Made by a program: the position numbers and the translations under genes. Shown here one piece after another: positions 45,776 to 60,400 of a DNA stretch of 64,000 nucleotides. The DNA lies in contig JAKFAO010000011.1 in assembly GCA_021527695.1 (NCBI GenBank), forward strand, positions 620,001-684,000, given 5' to 3'. Below the pieces are notes generated by a model. The model was not told the origin of the DNA. It did not search any database and saw only the letters and a list, made by a program, of their open reading frames with translations. This DNA is from Naematelia aurantialba (lineage: Eukaryota > Basidiomycota > Tremellomycetes > Tremellales > Naemateliaceae). Numbering within the stretch: the first letter of the stretch is position 1; each line of letters opens with the position of its first letter.

Positions 45776-46638
45776 GTCTCGATTCTCGACTCTTGACTCT
45801 CGACAGGGCAAGCACCGGGACGCCGCTGACGTGGGTGAATGCAGCGAGAATTAGGATAGAGCGCCGAGCAAAGCGGCGAATACCCTTCTTGTTGTATACC
45901 CTTCATGCATACCACGGTACACTGGGCGGCCGGAGCGGGAAGAGGCTCGGCGCGTGTAGTGTCAAAGCAGCAGCCGCGCTCGATGCTCCACATGTCCAAT
46001 TGGGTATATGTGCCGAGGATCGGCTCACGATGTGTACGATGATCTCGGGCTGTTTGGCGTAGACAGAGTCGTCTCGATGAATCGTCCCATAGGCCACCAG
46101 AGACCTGCAAGAGACACACAGAGACCTGCAAGAGACACACAGAGACACTGCAAGAGACATACAGACGCACATACAGACACACGACAGACAGAGAGACATG
46201 GGACCACAGACGGAGCGAGACTGAGTTTTTCGTCGATCACCGATGACGGGCTTTCGATTCATTTGTACTACTCTTGCTCCATTCTCACATTGCACACTCA
46301 ACCGACACACTGCAGCTCTTCCAGTCAGAGCAGACTGTGAGCAGTGAGCACGCGCACCACCCGTACATACCGCCCCGACTTGGCAGCGACACGATACCAC
46401 AAGCAAGATACTCGTACAGGGGCAGAGCGAGTACCTACGCGGGTACGCGCCGCGGCTCCTCTGGCAGCGTTCCGTCCGCCGTGGCCTTTGTGGTCTTCGG
46501 CTCCTTGGCCTCCGTCGCGCCTCGCCCTTTGTAGTCTATTCTACAGCATACCCCGGCACCGACACCGACACCAACTGGGTCGTCACTCGCAGTGCGTCGT
46601 CAAACGCCGCTCGAAGGGTGCAGAAGTTCCGGAAGAAG
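45776..46638. other. 863-bp spacer upstream of the Yih1 gene, with a 21-bp tandem repeat
   Basis: Lies between the VPS26 stop and the Yih1 ATG. Contains three tandem copies of AGAGACCTGCAAGAGACACAC-like units (46099-46161), grading into ACAGACACAC sequence to about 46197. No supported gene. It may include the Yih1 leader and non-coding exon. Confidence 0.5.
46099..46161. repeat. Three-copy 21-bp tandem repeat
   Basis: Two near-identical 21-bp copies start at 46099 and 46120; a diverged third (AGAGACACTGCAAGAGACAT) follows at 46141. Confidence 0.9.
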
Positions 46639-48776
46639 ATGGCCCTCTCGGCTGCAGCGGCCCCAGCGCCAACCCCAGCGTCCGCCCCACGTCCAGCTTC
46701 AGCGGCGATACCGGCCTCAGCAGCGGCGGCAGCGGCGGTGACAGGCGCGGTACCGACAACGACGAGGACGATAAGCACGATACTAGCGGAACAGCTGGAT
46801 GGGCTGACGCTCCACTCGTCCCCGCCTCCGGCGCTATTAGCTCGTTTCGCAGAGGACTATGCGTCGCACGCCGCAGCCGGCGCTGAGCCATCGGGCCCGC
46901 TGGAGGAGGGGAGAAGGAGCCCGCCTGCGCCGCTCAGGGATCCAGAGGCGGCTTTACATACTGTGAGTGTCTGAGTGTGTCTAGCGGCGTTGATGGCCAA
47001 TGACCCCTGCAGTTCATCGAACACCTACTGAGCTCCGACCACGCCGAGAGCCAGCCGCACCTCCTGGCGATAGGGTACGAGCTCGAAGCCCTGCTATCCA
47101 TGTACCCGGGAAGCGTCAAGCTAAGCGTCTCGTCCCGCCCATCCTCGATGATACACGCTCTGGAACCCGAGCCGGAGCCTGTTTCAGACACTGCTACGGT
47201 CCCCGCGCCGGCGTCTGCCTCTACCGCTACCGCTACCTCTGCGTCTGCCGCTGCTTCTGCGTCTGCCGCTGGCCTTGCATCTGCCTCGGCCCTGACGTCC
47301 GCCTCTGCCTCTGCCCCCGCATTTTCAGCCCCGATGGGCAAGCGGCAGACGAGCCAGGCATGGACGGACGCGGTGGCTGATGAGGCGCTGGGGCTGGCCA
47401 CTGGTGAGAGGATACGGTACGAGGTGTCTCTGCCTGCGTGGGAGGACGGCGACGCCCCGGACGGCTACGGCGGCTTTGCCGTTTCGTCGTCTGCGGACGG
47501 AGGAGGTTTAGGGACTGGAGTAGATGCAGGAGCAGGGGCAGGAGCAGGAGAGAAAGAGCCGGAAGCACCGCGTTTGCGCGTGCTCGTCAGTCTGCCGCCG
47601 ACGTACCCGAACTCGAGCCCGCCGCAGCTCCAGTTGCTCGGGCGGTACGTCGGCAGCTACAGCATCGATGCAGGTCTATGTGCGTCTTCACCCCACCTGC
47701 TGACTCTGGCACTGCGCCCGACTCGCGAACCAAGGCTGAGAGCTGATGCGATGTAGTCGGCGACATCACGCGGACGTACATCACGTCGTCTGGGGTGCCG
47801 TTCACGCCCGGCGACGTATGCGTGTTTGAGGGGCTCACACACGTCCAAGCCCTCGTGCGCGCCTGGTACGCTGCGCACCTCGCGGCGTCCCTCTCGTCCG
47901 AGGCGGAACGGGCCAAACAGCTCGGCCCCGACGCCATGTCCACCTCGCTCTCCTCGCTTCTGTCGCGCACGTCGACACCCCCGTCAGACATGGTGACACC
48001 CACGTCAGACATGGTGACAAGCGAAGAGATGCGCCCGTCCTCTTCGCGCGCGTCGTTTTCCTACTCGCGGCGGGAAAAGACGGATGGCACCCAGACGCCG
48101 ACACCGACGCCCAGCGCAGTGACCAACGCCGAAGCGGGCCTGCCGGCGGGCCTGGCGATCGTCTCGTCGCACCCGATCCATGATCGAAAGAGCACGTTTG
48201 TGGGCCACGCGATCCGCGTGACCGACGAGCGCGAGGTGCCGCTCGTGATCCACGAGTTGTTGAGCGATAAGAAGATTGCAAAGGCGGCGCACCCGGCGAT
48301 ATTCGCCTATCGCATCGTCAAAGACGTCGGCGGTGTCGCTGGACGGGTCATCAATGCTGGTGCGTGGTGTTCGTCCGTCTGTCGTGTGGTTTCGTTATCC
48401 CACATTCCCCGCCCACAGAAATCATTTTGTAATGATCCGAGACAGCATGTGTGTGGAGAGGGAGGGGGTGCGGCGGAGGTCGGAGAGAGAAGAGAGAGGT
48501 CCAGCCGAGCCAGCCGAGCCGCTGACATCTACAGACTACGACGACGACGGCGAATCAGCCGCGGGCGCCCGCCTCGCCCACCTCCTGGAGATCCTCGAGC
48601 TGGAAAACGTGCTGGTCGTCGTATCGCGCTGGTTTGGCGGCACCCTCCTCGGGTCAGACAGGTTCAAACATATCAGCCAGGCTGCGCGCGAGGCCCTCGA
48701 GGCGGCTGGGTTCTTGGACGATCGGGAGAAGGAAACGGAGCCGCGAGGGGGGAATAAGCGCAGAGGTAAGCGGTGA
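46639..48776 (+). CDS. YIH1: Yih1/IMPACT family protein (RWD plus UPF0029 domain)
   Basis: Inhibitor of the Gcn2 activator Gcn1; links translation control to actin. The ATG at 46639 gives MALSAAAAPAPTPASAPRPA, an Ala/Pro-rich leader. The RWD domain begins near 47025 (LLAIGYELEALLSMYP) and resumes near 47405 (ERIRYEVSLPAWEDG), then RVLVSLPPTYPNSSPPQLQL near 47580 and FGDITRTYI across an intron. The C-terminal IMPACT domain is clear: SSHPIHDRKSTFVGHAIRVT near 48165-48225, KKIAKAAHPAIFAYRIVKD near 48270-48325, then after an intron of about 170 nt DDDGESAAGARLAHLLEILE and VLVVVSRWFGGTLLGSDRFK. Stop 48774-48776. An Ala/Ser-rich insertion of about 60-70 residues (47190-47330) splits the RWD domain. 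Confidence 0.92.
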
Positions 48777-49337
48777 GCCGAGGGGGACGGGTCCGGGTTC
48801 GGGTTGGCTCGCGATTGCACTGAACGGGTTGGGTCGGTCGTTGGATAATGGATGTTGGATCGTATCGGTTGAGTGTTGGATCGAAAAATTGGCTCGAATC
48901 ATGTGGTCAGTCCGTTCTGTGGCGACGCCGTTTCGTTTGCGACGCTCTTTGTTTCGTCGTTACGACAAGCGGCACCAGCAACGGAATTCATGTGAAAATC
49001 TAGTCTCATGGCTGGAAGCGATGTCTGCATCAATATGCTACTGTATTCATACATATACATCTCATAGCGCAACACTACGCCATAGTATGAATCATATGTC
49101 GTTACGGCAGTCGTTGTGAGCCGAGAGCCATCATCATCGTCGTCGTCGCCTTGTCAACCCTGATCCTGACCAGTGATCATATACCCGGGGAGCAAAAGTA
49201 CCTGCGTCGTACTGAATGGCCTGTAGCTGCCTCGTACTGACAATGGCCTGTGCCTCGTACTGAATGGCCTGTGCCTCGTACTGGATGGCCTGTGCCTGCA
49301 CGGACATTGGCAGCCGGTCGCCTACGACGCGAGGCGA
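48777..49337. other. 561-bp convergent spacer with a 20-22-bp tandem repeat at about 49205-49300
   Basis: Lies between the Yih1 stop and the stop of the next minus-strand gene. CTCGTACTGAATGGCCTGTGC-like units occur four to five times at 49205-49300. No gene was seen. Confidence 0.6.
49205..49300. repeat. Tandem repeat with CTCGTACTGAATGGCCTGTG unit
   Basis: Units TCGTACTGAATGGCCTGTAG, TCGTACTGACAATGGCCTGTG, TCGTACTGAATGGCCTGTGC and TCGTACTGGATGGCCTGTGC follow in series. Confidence 0.9.
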
Positions 49338-50803
49338 TCATTTCTTCCGTGGCCGGCCTCTCCCGCGACCTCTCCACCCGCCTCTCTTCGGCCACTTCTT
49401 CCTCGTCGCGACAGCACCTCCGTCTCTTTCTTTCCGCTTCGCCGCACCCAGCCCCACACTCCTGCCTGCCCCTGCTCCTGCCCCTGGCCCCGCCCCCGCA
49501 CTCCTGCCAGTACTAGCTTCGCTGGCCATGGCCTTGTCGGCGCCTCGCCGCCAGTGATTGAGGTAGAACTCTTGAGCCGGCTCGTCGAGATCGTGAATCA
49601 TCACCAGGGGATGGATGATCTCCACACGTACCTCCGCATCGTCTGGCGCGTACAGCAGCGGGTCCGCTCCATCATCACGCAGCACATCTACCCCAGTCGG
49701 CGGTGGTGCCGAAACGTCCTCGGCAAACAGGCTGTGTTCAGCCCCGAGGTCGAAGTCCAGCACACCGAGATCCGTGTCGCCGAACGCTGCGTCGTACTCG
49801 TCGTACTCATCGTATGCGTCTTGAGACGGCGACGGAGACCGGTCCTTAGGTCGTGATGGGGACTCGAACGCTGCAGCTGTTTCGTTCTCGCCTTGGTATG
49901 GGTCATCGTCTTGGAATAGATCTTCTAGCGTCGGAGTAGTGGACCGGCCTTTGCCTTTGTCCCTGGCTTTCTGCGGTGTATCGAGAATCTCGATGACTTC
50001 CGGACTCTTCGTCGCTCTTACTTCTGGCCGTGACGGCCCAGAGCCACGATGGGAGCTCGATTGTCCCGCCTTGGGGTACGATGCTCTAAGCTCAGGCGAC
50101 ACGGGCCGGATCTCAAGGGGAGGAGGAACGGATGGGAGAGGGTCGAGCTCCGGCTGATATTCGGAAGTGACCGAACTCTTGCGCGATGGCGCACCGGCTT
50201 TCCGCCGAGTCGTCCGCATCGACATTGGACTAGGTGTCCAGTCCACACCTGCAGGACTGGTGCGTGGCGGCGTAACCGGAGGCGGGTTGGATGGAGACGA
50301 CGACGCTCGATGGGAAGAGATTTCCACAGGTTCGGGTGTAGACGGCGTGGCTGAGGGCAAGACGGATGCCGCAGGCGAGGGTAGTCGTGGGGAAAAGCGC
50401 AATCGTGGTGATGACGGGTGAGGGTGATACGAGGCGAGTGGATGTGCAGTGTGATGTTTTGCGCAGCGAGCGGCGAGAGGATAGGTCCTCTGCTGGTGGT
50501 GTCAGCTGGTTTAGTAATCAGACGAGATGCCAGCTGACCTAGGAGCTTTCGTCGTTCCTCTTTCGCAGTATTTCGTAGCCTTTTGGGACGACAAGTGCTC
50601 GGCCCTCCAGGATCTACCACAGGATCTGGATCCGGATCCAGATCCACGACAGGACACTTGCGACTCGGTGCAGAGCGTAGCTGAGCTTCGCGCGCCCGTA
50701 CCCACTGCGTCCTGCTCACGTCCTCTATCTCCTCAAGCCCATCCGTTTCCTTGTCCGCCTCGTGATCCCTCATAAGCAGGGTCGCACGCTCTTCAGTGGA
50801 CAT
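49338..50803 (-). CDS. Unknown Ser/Pro-rich probable nuclear protein with AT-hook-like C-terminus
   Basis: Not recognised. The ATG at 50803 gives MSTEERATLLMRDHEADKET, then REAQLRSAPSRKCPVVDLDP and a basic stretch (KRLRNTAKEERRKLL near 50540). An intron near 50455-50530 links to a long exon, but its exact joins are unsure because two frames stay open there. The long exon is Ser/Pro-rich and acidic in the middle (SPEVIEILDTPQKARDKGKG near 49960-50010; EDLFQDDDPYQGENE near 49880). A conserved-looking block follows (LDEPAQEFYLNHWRRGADKA near 49520-49590). The tail has RKKWPKRGGWRGRGRGRPRK; the GRP core flanked by basic residues fits an AT-hook. A SUMO- or DNA-related nuclear role is inference. 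Confidence 0.6.
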
Positions 50804-51475
50804 CGCAGTAAATTCTACTTGTGCGTGTGTGTGGCGGAGCTCGGATGGAGGGGAAGAACTGCTACCCACGGGCGAAGATGTCGGCAGTTGCTCGGTGCGT
50901 TCGGGCCGTGGGACTGTCGGGTTTCTATTCGAGACGAAGAACGAGATAGAGCCGCTGAGGGATAACAGCGATGGTGTCCCGTAGCAGGATGTCATCTGTC
51001 GAGTCTGTCGATCCAGTGCTGCGCGTACATGAGAGCCGTTCTCGAGGAGAATAGGGATGAGAACAAGGATCAAGAAACAAGAACAAGTCGAAAGGAAGAC
51101 GCGTCCACAGTGGCAAAATCAATGCATTACGTAATTGACTTTTCTGCGGAGAGGTGTGCATATGGGGACGACGCACTGAAGAGGTTGTACTGGGACAGAC
51201 GGTCAGATGCAGACAAGCAGAGCGTCATACAGCTACCGTGGAGAAGCTGGAGCGTAGTCATGGCACCGTTGACAGGCTGTCTGTCTGCACTGTCCGTCGC
51301 CCGAGTGACAGGTCGCTGACGACGGACGTTCAGCCTTCCTTGACGACCGGTCTTCCCCAGACGCTTACAGTGATCTTACTGACGCGGTTTGATTTCTGCC
51401 TCCCGCTCATTTCTCTTACTCTCTCTTATATTCTTCAGCTGCAGGCCAGCCAACACCCAGTACTCAACACTCACA
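50804..51475. promoter_or_regulatory. Divergent promoter between the AT-hook-like gene and NOX
   Basis: 672 bp between divergent ATGs. The last 60 bases before 51476 are pyrimidine-rich (TCTCTTACTCTCTCTTATA), as in many fungal core promoters. No gene was supported within it. Confidence 0.4.
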
Positions 51476-54363
51476 ATGGCGCCCGAGCGCGTGTCTGGTC
51501 TATCGTTCGATTCTGGCCCTCCCATCCAAGCTGTCACGGCCAATCGGGAGCCTTATGCCTTCTCCTCGTCCAATCCAAATGCTGCAGCGGGATCTGGTGG
51601 CTTCACCTACCTCTCTAGGAACAAGACTGAGAAACGACGCCTCCAGGGTCTGGTACATACCATGAGCTCACTACGGGGACATGACGGTAAAGGGAGAGCG
51701 CGCTCAGCCCTCGGCATGGCTGACAAGCTGAGCGTGTGGATGGTCAACGAAGGTCTGGTGTTGCCTTCACCTGGCCTGGGTGTGAGCTGATAGTAGGCAA
51801 GGCAAGAATAGGCTGGTCATGACAGTGTGGATCGTGTTGCACATGATCGCATTCGCATTTGCCCTGATCAACTATGGGCTGAAAGATAACTTCAACAACG
51901 CACGAGCGACGTTCGGAGCAACATACGGTATGTGACAAGAGGTGTATCTGATGATGTTCGTAGACGCTGAGCGCGAATGCAGTGATAGCGCGCGGAGCAG
52001 CACAAGTATTGCATATCGACATCATCTTCATCCTCTTCCCCGTGTGCCGAAACTTCATCTCCCTCCTGCGGAGGACACCGTTGAACAGCGTCATCCCCTT
52101 CGACAAGAACATCACGTTTCACAGTGAGCCCGATGCCATCGGGACCGCTACTTGAGCTCAGCCGAGCAGAACAGGTCGCCTGGGCCATTTGTTTCTTCAC
52201 AGTCGTGCACATTGTCGCGCACATGCGGAACTTTGTGAGTCTCCATACGATGTAATGCACGGACCATATTGTCAGACTCCGCTGAGACACTATACTCCAG
52301 GCAGTGCTGGCAATCGCGTCCAAAACGTGAGCTGGCGAGATTTGGCGCAATGCACGACTGATGAGCAGTGGGTTTGTGGGCTTCCTCGAATACAACTTCA
52401 TCACTGGGCCCGGCGCGACGGGATGGATCATGACCGTCGCTTTGGGGATCATGGTGTGGTTCGCACTGGAAAAGCAGCGCCGCGCACATTTCGAGCGGTC
52501 AGTCGACGTGCCCCGACACGGTGGCCTTGAACTAATCAAAGCAGGTTCTGGTACTCGCATCATGTCCGTGACTCTACGTTCCACCCGTCCACAGAGCTAG
52601 AGGCTCAGCGGCAGAAGAAGACGATAGGACGCTGACGACATGCAGCTGTTTATCATCTTTTTCCTCGGGTGGCAATTGCACGGCATGTTCTGCATGATCC
52701 AGCCAGACCGGCCGCCCTTCTGTTCGGCCGGAACGATCGGGGTCTTCTGGGAAAGTCCGACATCTCGCGATCTGCCGCGCGAGCTGACGGCTCTGCAGAA
52801 GTACTGGCTTCCTGGTGGAGTGATTTGGATTTCTGAACGGGTCTTGCGAGAGATTCGAGGTGAGCGAGGCGAGGGTGCAGCCTCTCGAGGTGCCTGATGG
52901 ATGGGCGTAGCTCGACACGTCACGTACATCTCAAAGGTCATTCAGCACCCTTCAAAGGTCCTTGAGGTGCAGATCAAGAAGGAACATACTAGCCCCCGGG
53001 CAGGGCAGTACATCTTCGTAAGGTCGTCCGCGTCGGCCGTTTCTCGCTCATTGTTTCGCAGATCAATTGCCCAGAAATATCCTACTTCCAATACGTGAGT
53101 CCATGACAGTTCTGAGACCCTGCTGAGCCTCTGGGCGACATGGATCCAGGAGGTCATATATGATGCTCTGAATACCACACCCTTCTCGTCTGCATGGCAG
53201 CTGAAGACACGCAGCATCCGTTCACGCTCACCTCTGCCCCCGAGGAGGACTACATCTCCGTCCACATCAGATGCGTCGGCGACTGGACGATAGCATTCGC
53301 CAAGGTGCTTGGTGCAGATTTCGACAGGAAAGGAGAAAAGGACACGAAAGACGAGGAGGGTCAAGGGGGACTGGTACTGACGCCACCAGTTGGCAAGGTC
53401 AGCTGATGCTTTTGGCTTGACAACCAGCCTTGCTGACACCGGTCCAGATCATGCCCAGAATCATGGTCGACGGACCTTTCGGAAGCGCCAGCGAGGACTT
53501 TAGCAAGTTTGAGACGATCTTGCTAGTGGGGGGTGAGTACGAGAACCAGCAGCGCGACCGACGTTGCCACTCGCTGATGCGGCGTACAGCGGGGATCGGC
53601 GTCACGCCGTTTGCGTCGATACTCAAGTCGATTTGGTGAGTCTTGCATGTTGCACATGTACACCTGGGCTGAACGGTCTTAGGTATCGTATGAATGGCTT
53701 TGAACGGAACAAGGCCAAGACGCGGCTCAGTAAAGTATACTTTGTCTGGGTCATCCGCGACTTCGGATCAGCAGAATGTACGCTATCAGACCTCGGCGTC
53801 TGGCAAGAGAGCTGATACTCGTTTGGCGCCAGGGTTCCACTCGTTACTGCGAGCCGTCGAGGCCGAGGATATCGAGGGGCGGATCGAGATCCACATCTAC
53901 CTCACTGCCAAGATCGAGTAAGCCGCTGTGTGCGGCTCCATGAGAAGCTGACACGGCCGAGTGAGGACAACATGAACAATATCCTTGTGCAAGACGTCGG
54001 CGCAGACGAGGACGCCATCACCAAGCTGCGTGCGCCGACGCATTTCGGCCGCCCGAATGTGAGTGCTCCCAATCTTGTCTCTAGGCTGTCGGCATGAAAA
54101 CGAGCTTGATTTGCTTGCCGGCGGGCTGCGATACTGGTCGTCCTGACAGGCGTAGTGGGACAGGGTATTCGACTCGATCGCGACCAAACACCCTGATACC
54201 GATTGTGGCGTGTTTTTCTGCGGCCCGCCGGTGTTAAGCCGCCAGCTACACCAGATGAGCAACAAGTACACCTCGCCCACGGGCTGCAGGTTCTTCTTTG
54301 GCAAAGAGGTATGCCCACAACCGACCGGCTTTGCCGACTTGCTGACTGCCGCAGAACTTTTAG
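51476..54363 (+). CDS. NADPH oxidase catalytic subunit (NoxA-like, gp91phox family)
   Basis: Membrane flavocytochrome passing electrons from NADPH via FAD and two haems to oxygen. The ATG at 51476 gives [20 protein letters not shown]. The four haem histidines are present: [16 protein letters not shown] (two, across the intron near 52120-52170, then HIVAHMRNF) and YSHH followed by [15 protein letters not shown] near 52560-52690 (two). FAD site [20 protein letters not shown] near 53215-53275. NADPH side: [20 protein letters not shown] near 53470-53530, [15 protein letters not shown] near 53590-53636, [15 protein letters not shown] near 54205-54245. The end is FFFGKENF, identical in form to animal and fungal NOX tails; it needs the last intron, and TAG is 54361-54363. 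No EF-hands at the N-terminus, so not a NoxC type. Over ten introns. Confidence 0.95.
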
Positions 54364-54840
54364 CTCACAGGGCTACACGGCTGGCCGCTCGATCGGGCCA
54401 TGGGGACCAAAATACTGCATGCCCGTCTGCTAGTTGCGTTTGTACCGATGTATACGTGTCATTCGATGGTCATACGAGCACATTATTGTCACCCACAGAG
54501 TCGGGATGGCAGGATAGTCAGTCGCCAGGAACGGCTTATCTCCTCCGGGATCTTGTTCCGATGGCCCCGCCAAATCGCATCCGTAAACTTCGGCAGTGAT
54601 TCCGATTTCCCGATTCTCCTCGAGTCTGTCTTCTGCTGTTCTCGACATGTCTTTGTAGTCACGGCTCGCTGTCTGGCACTCTCACGCTCTGGTTGCTGCA
54701 TACAGGCCCCTTCCTCCCTCGTACTCATTAATCGCTGCCGACGCGGCAGCACCCCTCATCCTCGGCTACTCTCATCTAACCCAGGGACCAACGAGCTCAC
54801 AAGTTCGCAACACGCTCGGACCACCCCGCCCTGCGACAAG
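54364..54840. promoter_or_regulatory. Spacer upstream of the OYE gene
   Basis: 477-bp tandem interval between the NOX stop and OYE ATG. No gene, repeat or clear motif was seen. Confidence 0.4.
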
Positions 54841-57098
<2,258 letters not shown>

Positions 57099-57477
57099 GT
57101 CCTCATTCCGCTATATTCTGCATTCTGGACCGTTTAAAATCCATCAATCCCACCGTATTGTATTCTGCGCTCTGAACCCATCAAATCCATCCATCCCGCC
57201 ATATCCTGCGTTCTGCACACTGCACATACAGCTGTCAAGCTGATGAGATAGACTTGGAGAGATCTTTGTGTAGTCATAATGATCCATTGCAATGACTGGC
57301 CACGAGTACAGACTCGCCATTTGGAATGGCAGGGGCAGCGCAGCGGCTAGGCTGCAGGGAGCACATTACCCATTTTGGGACATCTACGTGTTGTCGGCTC
57401 TATCATCATCAACAGCACGCATCATATGAAAGAGTACAGTAGAGGTTAGATGCATCGATCTGGGCAGTCTACTCGTC
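57099..57477. other. Convergent spacer between OYE and TSR1
   Basis: 379 bp with a short imperfect repeat (ATATTCTGCATTCTG, ATTGTATTCTGCGCTCTG, ATATCCTGCGTTCTG with CCATCAATCCCACC-type linkers) at about 57110-57215. No gene was seen. Confidence 0.6.
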
Positions 57478-60400
57478 CTACTCGATCTCGATCTCGTCCT
57501 GCGCTGCGACGTCTGGTTCTGTGATTCGTGCAGGCCGGAACTCCTCTGCCCACTGTAGCACGCTATCAGCACTGCAGCATGCAACAAGCCGCAAGGCGCT
57601 GGCGCTGGAGGGAATACAACGTAGAGCACCGGGCCTACTCACCTTGGGGAACTGCCTCTTGTACAGACTCATGCAAATCGTATCCATCGCGCCGATCGGC
57701 CCGTCAAAGTGCGCCTTAAAGTACCCATGCGTCCCGAGCGGCTCTCGAATGTGCCCGATGCGGCCGTACTTCGTGTGTAGCTCGACCGCCTTGAAGTACT
57801 CTACGTCGTCGCGCTCGAAGAACATGTACCGGATCGTCGCGGTCTTTTTGTGGATCTTGAACGGGTGGCCGGTAAGGACGATGCGCTTGGCGATGATTCG
57901 TGTCGGGTCGGGCGGGAGCGACGAGCCCATGGCTACCAGGCTTGGCACTGAAAAGCCCACTAGTCAGCACGAGTCGCACGAGTCGCACCACTCCGGGTTG
58001 CCAATCTCAGATCAGGAGGGTAGTGTAGGCGAGGGACGAAACTTACCCGCTCCATCACCCTCATCTTTGAGCAGCAGCACCGGCGTCTTGCCGAAACACA
58101 CGGGTCCAAACGTAGTCGCCACGGTCGCCGCGCCCGGTCGCAAGAACTTCTCCGACTTGTGCACGTTGTTGACGCCCTTTCCGCCACCACGGATGTGCTG
58201 CGAGTACAGAGGGCGGACGACGTACCGCCGTGGTCCTGCACACAAGACCAGCGGATCCTATTGACGACATTATCAGCCACTCTGAGACGAGGCAATGCTA
58301 GTCTCGACGGACCTTTGCTTTGACTGGCTCGGTGTACTCTGTGTTCCGCTGAACCAGGAAATGCACGACCGACTGCTTGTGCTCGTGCTGCAACAGGCCG
58401 TGCACGATGAACGGCAGCGAAGGGTCCCGGTCGTCATAGACAGTCCTCGGTACGTCTTTGAGCACCAAGACAACTCTTGTTCCCGGCTGCTCGGTCAGCT
58501 CTGCGTGCTCCGCCAGACCGTGAGCCTCAGCTCACCTTTACGCCCTGCTCCCGCGCATCCCGTTCTATCCGTCGACCGGTGCTGACAAAGCTCTCAAACT
58601 GGAAGATCTTGGCGTAGTCCACTGGCAGATTCTCGTATGGGTCCCAGGGGCTCGTGCGGAAGCTCTTGAGACCGCGATACCGCTGGAACCTGGTCTTCGC
58701 AGGGACATGCCGCGGCGTGTCAATCTCATCAGGGAACATTTGATCGTCGAGATGTGCCTTCTCCCTCTCTTTCAGATACGCCTCGTACCTGAGTCCAAGA
58801 TCAGCCCGTCATCTATCTCAACCCGAGCGACTGGTGCTCACTCGGCCTCCTCCTGCTCTGGGTCCAAGTCTCTATGCATCTCACTTCTCCTGGAATCAAG
58901 CTCGATCTCCTCGGTCTCTTCCTCCTCGCCTTGGTAAGGCGCTTCATTCTCAGGGTCATCACCGTCCATGTCCATATCTGCATCGTCTTCGCCATCACCA
59001 TTGTCTCCATCCTCATCCTCATCGTCAAAGATCCACGCAGCTTGGTACGCGCTAGTTCCCTTCGGCACGCGCTTCACGCGCCTCTCGTCTTGCTCCGCGG
59101 TGACTGAGCGGCCCATTTCCTCTTCTGTAGGCCAGGTCTGCTCATTCGCCATCAGGTCAGGCACGTTGGTGGCAGTGAGGTCGTCTGCCGATTCGGTCGG
59201 CGTCGAGAGGGGTTCGGATGGTGCGTCAATGGTCATGGGGTTGTGATGGGGTCTCGCCGCGAGAAGGAGGGACGATGGTGGTGCAGGCAGGATCTACGTG
59301 GTCGCTATCAGTTCTCGCGCACGAATATGAGTCCAGGTTGAGGGTATACTCACAGATTCGACTTGAAAGTCCCCGTAACCTGGGAGGTGGACCAGTCGGT
59401 CTGCACTCAGACACCCGCCGCGGACGGTTCCCACCACTTGCAGCCGACCTGATCCCGATCCCTCCGCCTGCTCGGTCCAGCGCACTGAGCCGCTTCCTTC
59501 CGCCACCATGTAAGCCCTCGCGTCGTCCGAGCGAGACGTAGCGGGCGCCGCTTCGCACAACGCTCGCGCAAGAAGGGCAGCTTCGGCCGGCGTGTCTGAC
59601 GAGTGGATCTTGTCGACATTGGGGAAGAAGTAGCGCGTGAACGAAAGCAGCGATTTATGTATGAGGTTCTTTGTCGATGGTTCAATCGGTCTATCTTCCG
59701 GCGCCTACATCATCAGATGTTACCCCCACACAGAAAGACATGCTGTGACCAGGGGCCACGCCGGGTCCGGAACAAGAGGGGTGTTTGCGATGAAGGCGTT
59801 AGACTCACCTGCACGCAAGAGACGATTTCGACACCACCGACTTGCGATTGGAGACACCGCAGGACCGCCTCGCCCTCGAGCTGCACCTCGTCCGTACTGC
59901 TGGTAAGGAGCACGACGTAGTCGCTGACGAGCGCTGCGTCGAGGGTCTGCCACACCGCCCGAGGGGGGAGGAGGTTGATCTGAAGGTTGGTCTTGTACCG
60001 CGGTGCACGCAGGAGGTAGCTGCCGCGTTCGTCAAGCTCCAACGCCGAAAGCGCCGCTTCTAGTTCGGGCTCTGGTAGACCTAGAGTTGGAAGGAGGTTT
60101 GCAAGGAATCGTCGGGGAGATAGTGATGGCGAAGGGAGGAGTGGGACGACAGACACGATCCGGGGCACCTGTCCTGTGCGTCGTAAGCTTGGGCAATAAA
60201 GACAGAGAAGAACGAGCTTGGCGGTGGGGGTGGCAGGGGGATCAATGCAGAAGGGCGTAGACATGGGCATCAGGGCAGACGTGACCATCAAGGCAGACAT
60301 GGAAATCAACGCAGACGAGGCGGCAAACAGACACGAAGCCATGAAAGTAAGTAAGAGGGAACTCACCACCCCCCGAGCTGGTCGAAAAAAACTTGACATC

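Noticed and set aside
46025..46240. Cys/Val/Ser-rich minus-strand frames (VCLLQVS repeats) near 46.1 kb
   Set aside because: They arise from the 21-bp tandem repeat and have no gene context.
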